Positions 24,348 to 32,159 of a DNA stretch of 33,099 nucleotides are shown in pieces (position 1 is the first letter of the stretch; every line of letters starts with the position of its first letter). The stretch lies in NCBI GenBank assembly GCA_043777595.1, contig JAYWHT010000092.1:1-33099 (forward strand), given 5' to 3'. This stretch comes from JAYVJH01 sp043777595 (GTDB lineage Bacteria; Bacteroidota; Bacteroidia; Cytophagales; Spirosomataceae). Below the pieces are notes generated by a model that searched no databases, was not told where the DNA came from, and worked only from the letters and a program-made list of their open reading frames with translations. A program made the translations under genes and the position numbers.

Positions 24348-26303
24348 TTATCTCATCACCTGCACCGTACCTGCTTGTCGGTTGGCGTTGCCTTTGGTGT
24401 CGGTGGCTTCGATGAGATAGGTATATGTGCCACTTTCGACATCTGCTCCGTCTGAATTTTTGCCATTCCAGCCTTTTTTCCAGTCAGTTGTGTAAAAAAC
24501 GGTTTGGCCTGTACGAGCAAAAATAGTAAGTTGGGCGTCTTTTATAAACTGGCCTTTGATTTCAAACACGTCATTCAAAAAATCGCCATTGGGTGTAAAG
24601 GCATTGGGTACAAATAGTGTTTGATTTCTGTAATAATAAATTTTGTTTGATGTTACATTTGTAACGTTCCTCGAAGTCGGGTACGCCTTGATTCTATAAA
24701 TTACGTCTTGGTCTGAGTCTTTATCGTCCATGAGCCATTCTATTTTTTTGCCCACATTATACACAAATTTTACTCGCCCTTGAGCGTCCAATCGCTCTAC
24801 ATCGTAGCGCGATAGCGTACCACTAAACGGCAACTCTGGCGACCATTGTAACTCTTCGCCCTTGTTTTGTAAATGTACACTACATACGTTCACAGAGGCG
24901 GGGGCGGCTCGGTCGCAGACATCGGTGTAGCCAATTTTATAACAAACAGATTTAGAGCCAGGGTTGGCGGTTGTGTCGATGTAAGAGCTTTTAGCTGAAA
25001 TAAACTTGGCACTATCTTGATTTATAACCGTACCGTCGGAGCGGCTGTAAGTATAATAACTCACTCGGATGCCTGTTGGTGGGTTGGCTACCGACACAAT
25101 CGCCGTTCGGTCGTCTCTGACATTGACCTGTACGTTGGCCAATGCTGGTGGTGAGGCTACGGGCTGTGTTGTGGCTTCTCTGACCAAAGACACCGATGTG
25201 GCCGAGGGCGTTGTGTTGGTTTCGGCCACAACTTGATAGCTGTACTTTTGGCCACATTTGGCTTTGGTATCGACATAAGTAAACTGTGCGGCTGGTACGA
25301 TGGCTATTTGAGTGCCGTCTCGTTTTATTAAAAATTGTCGAATACGGGCCGTTCCAAAGTTTCGCCACTGCAAGTTATTTTGGTAGTTGGGGGTCGTTAC
25401 TGTTAGTGAAACGGTTGGTATCTCGGTTGTAGCGAGGTTAATGGCCGTAGCACCGCAGATTGCAATGTAAGCCAACGAAAAATGAAAAACGTTGGTGGCC
25501 GTGTTAAGTCCTGTAATTTTGAGTTTGGTCTCGTTGCCGCTCACGCTCGTTGTAGCATTGGTTACAACCGAGGTGTTGGTCGCACCAGTGAGTCGCTGCA
25601 AGAGTGTATATTTTGTTCCAACGGTGCCGCCTGTGTAGGTAAGTTCAGCGGTTGTGGCATCAATAATAGTGAGATTGGTAATAGTTGGCAACACCACTAC
25701 GGCGCCAGTCGGTGTTATATTTTGAGGGTCGCTGGGGCCATTGCAGGTAGCACCTGCATACAAACCAGACACTACCACTCTGTATGCAGTGTTGTTTGCG
25801 TAGGTGTGTGTTGGTGTAGCCTGACCAACCACAAAGTTAGTGTTGGGTGTGCCATCGCCCCAGTTTATTTGGTAACCTGTATAGACAAGTCCAGTTGTGT
25901 TGATAACCAGACTCACGGTACGGTTGCCACAAGAAGTAACGCTAAACGTTGGTTTGGGCGTAGCTACAACTCTCACAGTATTACAAGCCAGTGAGCGTCG
26001 GCCATTGATTGTACCAGTTTGTACTATCAAATAAGCACCTGCAACAGGAAATGTAAAAGAGGTTAATGTTGTGGCTTTGGTAGTATCGGCAAATGATTTG
26101 AAGTCATAGGTATATTTGAAATTTGTACCAACGGCACTATTTACAACACTAAGAGGCTGCCCCACGCAAGCAATAACAGGCGAGGTAAACGCCCCCCGAA
26201 CCCATTGACTGGGTAGTGCCGGGCAAGTCTGGGCGAGGGCCAAATTGTTAAGTAAAATTGTACCTAATAACAATAAAAACGAATGGCGAATAAGTTTTAA
26301 CAT
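24348..26303 (-). CDS. Surface protein with PKD and fibronectin-like domains and T9SS type B signal
   Basis: A 651-residue exported protein: signal peptide ending NNLALAQ, an N-terminal beta region, a PKD-like domain (about residues 105-200, YQINWGDGTPNTNF and PTHTYANNTAYRVVVSG), several fibronectin III-like segments (about 205-560), and a C-terminal gliding-motility-associated domain (VPNAFTPNGDFLNDVFEIKG, FARTGQTVFYTTDWKKGWNGK, ESGTYTYLIEA). The last 85 residues are a type B type IX secretion signal. It is expected at the cell surface, possibly in adhesion. The function of the passenger is not known. It is divergent from ftsX, sharing a 177-base promoter region. Confidence 0.88.
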   Translation of the reverse strand: MLKLIRHSFLLLLGTILLNNLALAQTCPALPSQWVRGAFTSPVIACVGQPLSVVNSAVGTNFKYTYDFKSFADTTKATTLTSFTFPVAGAYLIVQTGTINGRRSLACNTVRVVATPKPTFSVTSCGNRTVSLVINTTGLVYTGYQINWGDGTPNTNFVVGQATPTHTYANNTAYRVVVSGLYAGATCNGPSDPQNITPTGAVVVLPTITNLTIIDATTAELTYTGGTVGTKYTLLQRLTGATNTSVVTNATTSVSGNETKLKITGLNTATNVFHFSLAYIAICGATAINLATTEIPTVSLTVTTPNYQNNLQWRNFGTARIRQFLIKRDGTQIAIVPAAQFTYVDTKAKCGQKYSYQVVAETNTTPSATSVSLVREATTQPVASPPALANVQVNVRDDRTAIVSVANPPTGIRVSYYTYSRSDGTVINQDSAKFISAKSSYIDTTANPGSKSVCYKIGYTDVCDRAAPASVNVCSVHLQNKGEELQWSPELPFSGTLSRYDVERLDAQGRVKFVYNVGKKIEWLMDDKDSDQDVIYRIKAYPTSRNVTNVTSNKIYYYRNQTLFVPNAFTPNGDFLNDVFEIKGQFIKDAQLTIFARTGQTVFYTTDWKKGWNGKNSDGADVESGTYTYLIEATDTKGNANRQAGTVQVMR

Positions 26304-26446
26304 CGAATTTTTACAATAAATTTAAGAAAGGTCTAAAAGAATGTAAATATACAAAACCAATCAAGATGACCTCACTTTTGGAGTATTAAAAATAACAAAT
26401 GAACCTTAAATTTTCTTAAAATCGGTACTTAACAACCAAAATTGCA

Positions 26447-26454
26447 TATTTTTG
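26447..26454 (+). promoter_or_regulatory. -7 promoter element of the ftsX operon
   Basis: TATTTTTG matches TAnnTTTG exactly and lies 26 bases before the ftsX ATG at 26481. A -33 TTG is not found at the usual spacing. It would drive ftsX, DUF3098, uppP and possibly all genes to ribF. Confidence 0.4.
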
Positions 26455-26480
26455 CATCAAAACAAAACATAACATCAAAA

Positions 26481-27362
26481 ATGGCTTTGAAAAAGAAAAA
26501 AATAGGTACATATCCCAATGCAATGATTGTTGCAAGTCTGACGGCTGCGCTGTTCTTGGTGGGCTTGTGTGGCTTATTGGTCATTCAGTCCAAAAAACTA
26601 ATTTCAGTCATCAAGCAGCAAGTCGAAGTACGAGTAATGATTGACAAAGACATTGACTCTACTCAAACACAAGCGTTGCTCAAAGCGATACAGTCAAAGC
26701 CTTATGTGCTGGTCGAAAATAACACACCACAGGTTATTTTTGTATCGAAAGACGAAGCCGCAAAGCAATATATTGATGAATCAAAGGAAGATTTTAAACA
26801 GTTTTTGGGCGATAATCCACTACATGACAGCTACCGAGTAAAGCTCAAAGAAGACTATTTTGAAGATGCCAAACTCAAACAAATCAAAGACGAATTAGAC
26901 AAAGCCGATGGTGTTTTTGAGGTTGTATATCAAGAGCATTTGGCAGACCAAATCAATAAAAACTTCATGAAAATATACATGGTGCTGGCTACGTTTGCGC
27001 TTATTATGCTCGTAATCATTGTTTTGTTGATGAACAATACCATTAAACTTGCTATTTATTCGCAACGGTTTCTTATCAGAAGTATGCAGCTTGTGGGTGC
27101 TACCAATGGTTTTATTCAGATGCCATTCCTAAAAAAAGGAGCAGTCCAGGGACTCATCAGTGGTGTCATTGCGGCAGGGCTTATTTTTGGTATTTTGCAA
27201 CTTGGTCTCTACCTCATCGAAGGCTTACACATATTACAAGAAAACACCAAACTCGCTATATTGTTGGTCTGCGTTATTGTACTTGGGGTATTGATTGGCG
27301 TTGCCAGTACCTATCAGTCGCTCTACCGATACCTTAGAATGGCCCTTGACGACCTTTATTGA
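26481..27362 (+). CDS. ftsX: Cell division protein FtsX
   Basis: FtsX is the permease-like partner of the FtsE ATPase that controls septal peptidoglycan hydrolases. The 293-residue protein has TM1 (IVASLTAALFLVGLCGLLVI), an extracytoplasmic domain (about residues 40-160, with EVRVMIDKDID, VIFVSKDEAAKQYI and FEVVYQEHLADQINK) and three C-terminal membrane helices (VLATFALIMLVIIVLL, GLISGVIAAGLIFGILQL, LAILLVCVIVLGVLIGVAS). QRFLIRSMQLVGATNGFIQMPFLKKGAVQG is the cytoplasmic loop typical of FtsX. The frame could begin earlier at TTG 26442, but that lies on the promoter element. ftsE is not next to it. Confidence 0.92.
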   Translation: MALKKKKIGTYPNAMIVASLTAALFLVGLCGLLVIQSKKLISVIKQQVEVRVMIDKDIDSTQTQALLKAIQSKPYVLVENNTPQVIFVSKDEAAKQYIDESKEDFKQFLGDNPLHDSYRVKLKEDYFEDAKLKQIKDELDKADGVFEVVYQEHLADQINKNFMKIYMVLATFALIMLVIIVLLMNNTIKLAIYSQRFLIRSMQLVGATNGFIQMPFLKKGAVQGLISGVIAAGLIFGILQLGLYLIEGLHILQENTKLAILLVCVIVLGVLIGVASTYQSLYRYLRMALDDLY

Positions 27363-27422
27363 ACTGCAAAACAGAAAAGTATTAAATAAATTATCAATAT
27401 CTCCATCAACCAACAATTAAGT

Positions 27423-27444
27423 CCTCCTATCTGGGGTTAGGAGG
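27423..27444 (+). promoter_or_regulatory. Hairpin sequestering the Shine-Dalgarno sequence of the DUF3098 gene
   Basis: CCTCCTA (27423-27429) pairs perfectly with TAGGAGG (27438-27444) across an 8-base loop. The right arm is a strong Shine-Dalgarno sequence 8 bases before the ATG at 27453, and the left arm copies the anti-Shine-Dalgarno end of 16S rRNA. Such a structure would block ribosome binding until opened. No U-run follows, so it is not a terminator. Confidence 0.5.
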
Positions 27445-27452
27445 CCAAAACT

Positions 27453-27650
27453 ATGAAAAAAACATCACTTCCTTTTGCTAAGGCCAACTATATGCTTATG
27501 TTGGTTGGTATTGCGCTTGTTCTTACTGGCTTTTTGGTTATGAGTATGGACACCGCCGAGTTTGGCTTCGGTACACTCGGTCTTGTGGTTGGGCCACTGA
27601 TAGTTGTTTCGGGTTTCGTTACTGAGTTTTTTGCTATTCTTAAAAAATAA
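27453..27650 (+). CDS. DUF3098 small membrane protein
   Basis: A 65-residue protein with two transmembrane helices, YMLMLVGIALVLTGFLVM (residues about 10-27) and LGLVVGPLIVVSGFVTEFFAIL (about 42-63), joined by a short loop. It fits DUF3098, a small Bacteroidota family found between ftsX and uppP. Function unknown; the position suggests a role in envelope growth or division. It is unusual in having a strong ribosome binding site inside a hairpin. uppP begins 9 bases after its stop. Confidence 0.88.
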   Translation: MKKTSLPFAKANYMLMLVGIALVLTGFLVMSMDTAEFGFGTLGLVVGPLIVVSGFVTEFFAILKK

Positions 27651-27659
27651 AACTCATCG

Positions 27660-28463
27660 ATGACCATTTTTCAATCTATCGTTCTGGCCATTGTCGAAGG
27701 CCTTACCGAATATTTACCCGTATCTTCGACTGGTCACATGATTATCGCCTCGTCGTTTATGGGTATCGCTTCCGACCCTTTTGTTAAGTTTTTTACGGTA
27801 GCCATTCAGTTAGGTGCTATTTTGGCTGTTGTGGCGTTGTATTTCAAACGATTTTTCAAAAGTCTTGACTTTTATTTCAAACTTTTGGCCGCATTTATTC
27901 CAAGTGCCGTTTTTGGGGTTTTGTTTAGCGACAAAATAGACCAGCTACTCGAAAGCCCATTGAGCGTAGCCATTGCGCTATTAGTGGGTGGAATATTTCT
28001 GTTGTTTGTAGATAAAATATTCGACCAACCAACGGCCATTATGCTCCACAACTCTGATAAAATTAGTTATTTTACGGCTTTCAAAATAGGGCTATTTCAA
28101 TGTTTGGCCATGGTGCCAGGTGTGTCTCGCTCTGCCGCTACTACTGTTGGAGGTATGACACAGCGATTGAGCCGTAAAGCCGCTGCTGAGTTTTCATTTT
28201 TTTTGGCCGTACCAACCATGTTTGCCGCCACTGCCAAAAAAGCATTAGACTACTATAAAGACGGCTTCACTCTGTCGTCAGACCAAATTCAACTCTTGGC
28301 CATTGGCAATGTTGTCGCTTTTGTGGTGGCATTGGCCGCTATCAAATTTTTTATAGACTTCTTGTCAAAATATGGTTTTAGGCTCTTTGGGGTCTATCGA
28401 ATTATTGTTGGGGGTGTCATTTTGGCCATGATTTTGAGCGGTGTCAAGTTGCAGATAATATAG
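27660..28463 (+). CDS. uppP: Undecaprenyl-diphosphatase
   Basis: UppP (BacA) removes a phosphate from undecaprenyl diphosphate on the outer face of the inner membrane, recycling the lipid carrier for peptidoglycan; high levels give bacitracin resistance. The 267-residue protein has the family motifs EGLTEYLPVSSTGHMII (residues about 13-29) and PGVSRSAATT (about 156-165), with about eight hydrophobic helices. Complete, with ATG start. It lies in the conserved ftsX-DUF3098-uppP-truB-ribF run. The next gene, a restriction endonuclease, begins 2 bases after its stop, so uppP transcription would carry into the restriction-modification genes. Confidence 0.96.
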   Translation: MTIFQSIVLAIVEGLTEYLPVSSTGHMIIASSFMGIASDPFVKFFTVAIQLGAILAVVALYFKRFFKSLDFYFKLLAAFIPSAVFGVLFSDKIDQLLESPLSVAIALLVGGIFLLFVDKIFDQPTAIMLHNSDKISYFTAFKIGLFQCLAMVPGVSRSAATTVGGMTQRLSRKAAAEFSFFLAVPTMFAATAKKALDYYKDGFTLSSDQIQLLAIGNVVAFVVALAAIKFFIDFLSKYGFRLFGVYRIIVGGVILAMILSGVKLQII

Positions 28464-28465
28464 AG

Positions 28466-29350
28466 ATGATGGCAGACAAAAATAAAATACAGCCTTTGGG
28501 GGAAGTTTTTGGTTTTCCGATTGATAACGAAACTGATAGAGCGAAACGTTACCGAGAAGATAAACTTTGTCCATACAATAATATCGTTTCAAATTGTACG
28601 AAAAATAGTATTGAGTTTCCGTTAGGTGTTTGTAGTTTAAATCACAAAGGAAAACAAGTAATTATTTGCCCGATTAGATTTAGAGAGGATTGGATAATTA
28701 TCAGTGATGCCGCTAGTTTTATTTTTGATGGTAAATCGGCTTGGACACACGTAGGTGAGGTTCGATTAAAAGACAAATTTGGTAAATCGGCGGGCAATAT
28801 TGACTACGTGCTGGTGTCTTATGACGACAAGGGCAGAATATTAGATTTTGGCTCTTTGGAAGTCCAATCAGTTTATATTTCTGGTAATCTAACGGAACCA
28901 TTTACTGCTTTTTCAGAAGAACAATCTACTGAATTTACTTGGACACAAGCCTTCAAATATCCTAAGCCTGACTATTTGTCTTCTTCCAGAAAAAGACTGA
29001 TACCACAAATAATTGCCAAAGGTTCAATACTAAAACAATGGGATAAGAAACAAGTGGTAGCACTACAAACGAGTTTTTATAATACCCTTCCAATTCTTCC
29101 AGAGTTTAACAAATCGGATTCAGATTTTGCGTTTTTTCTTTACGATCTTGTTCCAAGCAAAGATACCAATACGCTCATGCTCAAACTCCAGCGAATCGTT
29201 TATACTAAGTTTTCAAGTGCTTTGGAGCAAATTGCAAAATTTGAAGCAGGCTCAATAAGTCAATTCACTGAATTACTACAAAAGAAATTAGATAATAAAA
29301 GAACAGGTGTATCAGGTATTAGTAATTTTAAAAACATAGTTGTAGAATGA
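28466..29350 (+). CDS. NotI-family type II restriction endonuclease
   Basis: A 294-residue protein resembling NotI (383 residues). The N-terminal signature is EVFGFP, CPYNN...CTK, LGVCS and CPIRF. The four cysteines C35, C44, C56 and C68 correspond to the iron-binding cysteine fold of NotI. The PD-(D/E)XK-like catalytic region follows: GEVRLKDKFGKSAGNIDYVLV and DFGSLEVQSVYISGN, with candidate residues E98, D113, E132 and Q134. It is shorter at the C-terminus than NotI. The methylase start overlaps its stop (ATGA at 29347-29350). Base composition is visibly more AT-rich than uppP and truB, as expected for a gained gene. Recognition sequence is unknown and unlikely to be that of NotI, since its partner is an adenine methylase. 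Confidence 0.85.
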   Translation: MMADKNKIQPLGEVFGFPIDNETDRAKRYREDKLCPYNNIVSNCTKNSIEFPLGVCSLNHKGKQVIICPIRFREDWIIISDAASFIFDGKSAWTHVGEVRLKDKFGKSAGNIDYVLVSYDDKGRILDFGSLEVQSVYISGNLTEPFTAFSEEQSTEFTWTQAFKYPKPDYLSSSRKRLIPQIIAKGSILKQWDKKQVVALQTSFYNTLPILPEFNKSDSDFAFFLYDLVPSKDTNTLMLKLQRIVYTKFSSALEQIAKFEAGSISQFTELLQKKLDNKRTGVSGISNFKNIVVE

Positions 29351-30228
29351 ATAGCCAAATGACGATGTTCGAGACTGAAAATAGCGGTCTTCAAAAGCTC
29401 GTTACCAACGTAGCATCTGTGCCGCAACGTAGTCCATTTCGTTATCCGGGGGGTAAAACTTGGCTCATTCCAGTTGTGAGGCGATGGTTAAAACAAGAGA
29501 GAAAAACCGTAGAAAATTTAATAGAGCCTTTCGCTGGTGGTGGAATTGTTAGTTTGACAGCTGCTTTTGAAAAATTAGCCGAAAAAATTACAATGGTAGA
29601 AATAGATCACGAAATAGGGGCTGTTTGGGAAGTTATTTTGAACGAAAAAAATCAATGGCTTGCCGATAAAATATACTCATACGATTTGACTTATGAAAAT
29701 GTAATAGCAGATTTGGCAAATACCAATAAAGACCCACAAGATGTGGCTTTCTGTACAATTTTAAAAAACAGGGTTTTTCATGGGGGTATTATAGCGAAAG
29801 GTTCGGGAATGATAAAAAACGGTGAAAATGGTAAAGGAATTACCTCTCGCTGGTATCCTAAAACATTGAGAGATAGAATAATGGCTATCAATGTTATAAA
29901 AAACAAAATCAAGTTCATATCGGGCGATGCTTTTGAGATAATAATACAAAATCTGAATAACAAACAAGCCTATTTTTTTATTGACCCACCATACACCATA
30001 GCAGGCAAGCGTCTCTATACTCATTTTGAAATAGACCATGAAAAACTATTTGGATTGGCGGCTCAAATAAAAGGCAAATTTATGCTCACCTACGATGATA
30101 CGCCCGAAATACGGCAATTTGTAGAAAAGTATCAATTACAGTTTAGAACAATTCCGATGAAGACTACACACCACCTCTCAAAAAACGAAATAATAGTTTC
30201 GGATAATTTTGATTGGTGGAAATTATAG
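29347..30228 (+). CDS. D12-class DNA adenine (N6) methyltransferase
   Basis: A 293-residue methylase of the D12/Dam type, which transfers a methyl group from S-adenosylmethionine to adenine N6. Motifs are FRYPGGK (31-37), the AdoMet-binding EPFAGGG (60-66), VEIDHE (about 84-89) and the catalytic DPPY (213-216), in the order of the alpha class. RVFHGGIIAKGSGM is also family-like. All core motifs are intact. It overlaps the NotI-like gene by 4 bases, making one translationally coupled restriction-modification unit that modifies the host site. truB follows 52 bases later. Confidence 0.9.
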   Translation: MNSQMTMFETENSGLQKLVTNVASVPQRSPFRYPGGKTWLIPVVRRWLKQERKTVENLIEPFAGGGIVSLTAAFEKLAEKITMVEIDHEIGAVWEVILNEKNQWLADKIYSYDLTYENVIADLANTNKDPQDVAFCTILKNRVFHGGIIAKGSGMIKNGENGKGITSRWYPKTLRDRIMAINVIKNKIKFISGDAFEIIIQNLNNKQAYFFIDPPYTIAGKRLYTHFEIDHEKLFGLAAQIKGKFMLTYDDTPEIRQFVEKYQLQFRTIPMKTTHHLSKNEIIVSDNFDWWKL

Positions 30229-30280
30229 AGAAACCGCCAAGCTAAATACATACCAGATAGCTTGTAAAAGTAAACTAATA

Positions 30281-30979
30281 ATGACCAACGACCAACAAAC
30301 AACGCCTGATGAGGGTGAAGTGATATTGATAAATAAACCAATTACATGGACATCGTTTGATGCCGTTAATAAACTCAAACGAGCCTGCCGAATCAAAAAA
30401 ATAGGTCATGCTGGCACACTCGACCCACTCGCCACAGGACTGCTGATAATGTGTACGGGCAAAAAAACCAAGCAAATAGATACTTATCAGGCCGCCGAAA
30501 AAGAATATACTGGCAAACTCGTGCTGGGCAAAACCACCCCCTCGATAGACCTCGAAACGGCTTTTGATGCCGACTACCCAACTGACCATATTACGATAGA
30601 AACTTTACAAACTGCCGTTGGGCAACTGACAGGCACTATTGAACAGTTTCCGCCTATATTTTCGGCTATTAAAGTGGGGGGTGAGCGGCTCTACAAAAAA
30701 GCCCGCCGTGGCGAAGAAGCCATCATCAAAGCTCGAACGGTTACGGTGTCTGTGTTTGAAATTGATGCCGTTAGTTTTCCCGAAATTAGTTTTAAAATTG
30801 TCTGTACCAAAGGCACGTACATTCGTAGTTTGGTGCGAGATTTGGGGCAGTTAGTCGGCTCGGGGGCATACATGAGCGAGCTGTGCCGAACCAGAATTGG
30901 TGAATTTAGACTTGAAAATGCCTTAGAATTAACAGATTATATCAAAATAAAAAGAGAAGAGTTGGGGCTTGTAGATTGA
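30281..30979 (+). CDS. truB: tRNA pseudouridine(55) synthase
   Basis: TruB converts U55 of the tRNA T-loop to pseudouridine. The 232-residue product starts at ATG 30281 (MTNDQQTTPDEGEVILINKP), with catalytic aspartate D48 in GHAGTLDPLATGLL, the same number as in E. coli TruB. KEYTGKLVLGKTTPSIDLET, PPIFSAIKVGGERLYKKAR and CTKGTYIRSLVRDLG complete the family pattern. A longer reading from 30209 overlaps the methylase end and lacks family sequence. Separated from uppP by the restriction-modification insert, it probably relies on read-through or a promoter in the 52-base gap, where none is clear. Confidence 0.96.
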   Translation: MTNDQQTTPDEGEVILINKPITWTSFDAVNKLKRACRIKKIGHAGTLDPLATGLLIMCTGKKTKQIDTYQAAEKEYTGKLVLGKTTPSIDLETAFDADYPTDHITIETLQTAVGQLTGTIEQFPPIFSAIKVGGERLYKKARRGEEAIIKARTVTVSVFEIDAVSFPEISFKIVCTKGTYIRSLVRDLGQLVGSGAYMSELCRTRIGEFRLENALELTDYIKIKREELGLVD

Positions 30980-31029
30980 TACTTGAAAATGATTGGTTAA
31001 GACACCAACCACGCTTGTAAAAAATCTAT

Positions 31030-31057
31030 GACTAAGGACTCACGACCAAGGACTCTC
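31030..31057. repeat. Two 14-bp direct repeats between truB and ribF
   Basis: GACTAAGGACTCAC and GACCAAGGACTCTC stand in tandem, differing at two positions, in an otherwise plain spacer. Short GAC/AAGGACT-type repeats of this kind look like simple sequence drift; no role is apparent. Confidence 0.5.
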
Positions 31058-31066
31058 AAATAAAAA

Positions 31067-31990
31067 ATGCAAATACATTACGGAACAGAACATATAAAAA
31101 ACCTGACGAATGCAGTAGTTACAAGCGGCACTTTCGATGGCGTACATTTGGGGCATCAAAAAATATTGAAACGGCTCACCGAAACGGCTCAGTCGAGTGG
31201 GGGAGAGGCCGTTGTCTTAACGTTTTGGCCACACCCTCGCATGGTGGTCTCTAACGATAGCCAAGACTTGAAACTACTCTCGACCCTTGATGAAAAAATA
31301 GAACTGCTGGCTCAAAACGGGGTCAATCATCTGGTCGTTATTCCGTTTACCAGAGAGTTCTCAGAGCTTTCGTCCGAGGAGTTTATATCACAAATATTAG
31401 TAGAAAAAATAGGTACAAAAAAACTCATTATTGGCTACGACCATCGTTTTGGGCGCAATCGTGAGGGTGGGTTTGAGTACTTGAAAGACAATGCCCACAG
31501 ATATGGTTTTGAAATTGAAGAAATAACCAAACAAGAAATTGACAACCTGACCATTAGCTCAACAAAAATCAGGCAGTCGCTCGTTAGTGGTGCAACTCAC
31601 GTAGCCAACGAACTATTGGGGCGACCGTATAGTTTTACGGGCTTGGTAGCCAAAGGACGGCAGCTGGGCCGAACTATTGGCTTTCCGACGGCCAATGTGC
31701 AAGTGCCTGAATCGTTTAAGTTAATTCCTGCCAATGGTGTTTATGCTGTCAAGATTAGTGTCAGGGGGCAGTATCATTTTGGAATAATGAACATCGGCAA
31801 CCGCCCAACGGTTGAGGGTATTGGCCGCACACAAGAGGTATTTATTTTTGATTTTGATGCCGATATTTATGGTGAAAAACTTACAGCCGAACTATTGGAA
31901 TTTATCCGTCCAGAGCAAAAATTTGAGGGCTTAGAAGTACTCAAAGCACAGATTTATAAGGATATTGATGTGGCGAAGTCTTTTTTATAA
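31067..31990 (+). CDS. ribF: Bifunctional riboflavin kinase/FAD synthetase
   Basis: RibF makes FMN from riboflavin and FAD from FMN in the cytoplasm. The 307-residue protein has the N-terminal FAD synthetase domain with SGTFDGVHLGHQKIL (residues about 21-35, HxGH nucleotidyltransferase motif) and GYDHRFGRNREG (about 124-135), and LTISSTKIRQSL. The C-terminal flavokinase domain shows GRQLGRTIGFPTANV (about 201-215), NGVYAV, GIMNIGNRPTV and FIRPEQKFEGLEVLKAQI. Complete and of normal length. Its place after truB is conserved in Bacteroidota. The IS982 element begins about 130 bases downstream. Confidence 0.96.
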   Translation: MQIHYGTEHIKNLTNAVVTSGTFDGVHLGHQKILKRLTETAQSSGGEAVVLTFWPHPRMVVSNDSQDLKLLSTLDEKIELLAQNGVNHLVVIPFTREFSELSSEEFISQILVEKIGTKKLIIGYDHRFGRNREGGFEYLKDNAHRYGFEIEEITKQEIDNLTISSTKIRQSLVSGATHVANELLGRPYSFTGLVAKGRQLGRTIGFPTANVQVPESFKLIPANGVYAVKISVRGQYHFGIMNIGNRPTVEGIGRTQEVFIFDFDADIYGEKLTAELLEFIRPEQKFEGLEVLKAQIYKDIDVAKSFL

Positions 31991-32117
31991 TTCGCCCAGA
32001 GGGCTATTGTTGCTACTTGGCGAAACCGAGCAACTGCGAAAGATGTAATATTGGTTTGGATAAAAAAATCAAGTACACGGATTGTGCTAGTAGAATTATT
32101 TTGAAAAAAGGGTAAAA

Positions 32118-32159
32118 ATGGTTATCTCAAGGTTGCAAAACCAAAATAGAGATAACCAT
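32118..32159 (+). promoter_or_regulatory. Hairpin covering the transposase start codon
   Basis: ATGGTTATCTC (32118-32128) is the exact reverse complement of GAGATAACCAT (32149-32159). Their pairing includes the first two bases of the transposase ATG (32158-32160). A smaller inner stem, GGTT (32131-32134) with AACC (32139-32142), fits in the loop. This structure would hide the start from ribosomes in read-through transcripts from ribF. The outer arm may instead belong to the element's terminal inverted repeat. Confidence 0.5.

Noticed and set aside
31994..32004. Terminator after ribF (GCCCAGAGGGC)
   Set aside because: The stem is only 4 bp with a 3-base loop and no U-run follows.
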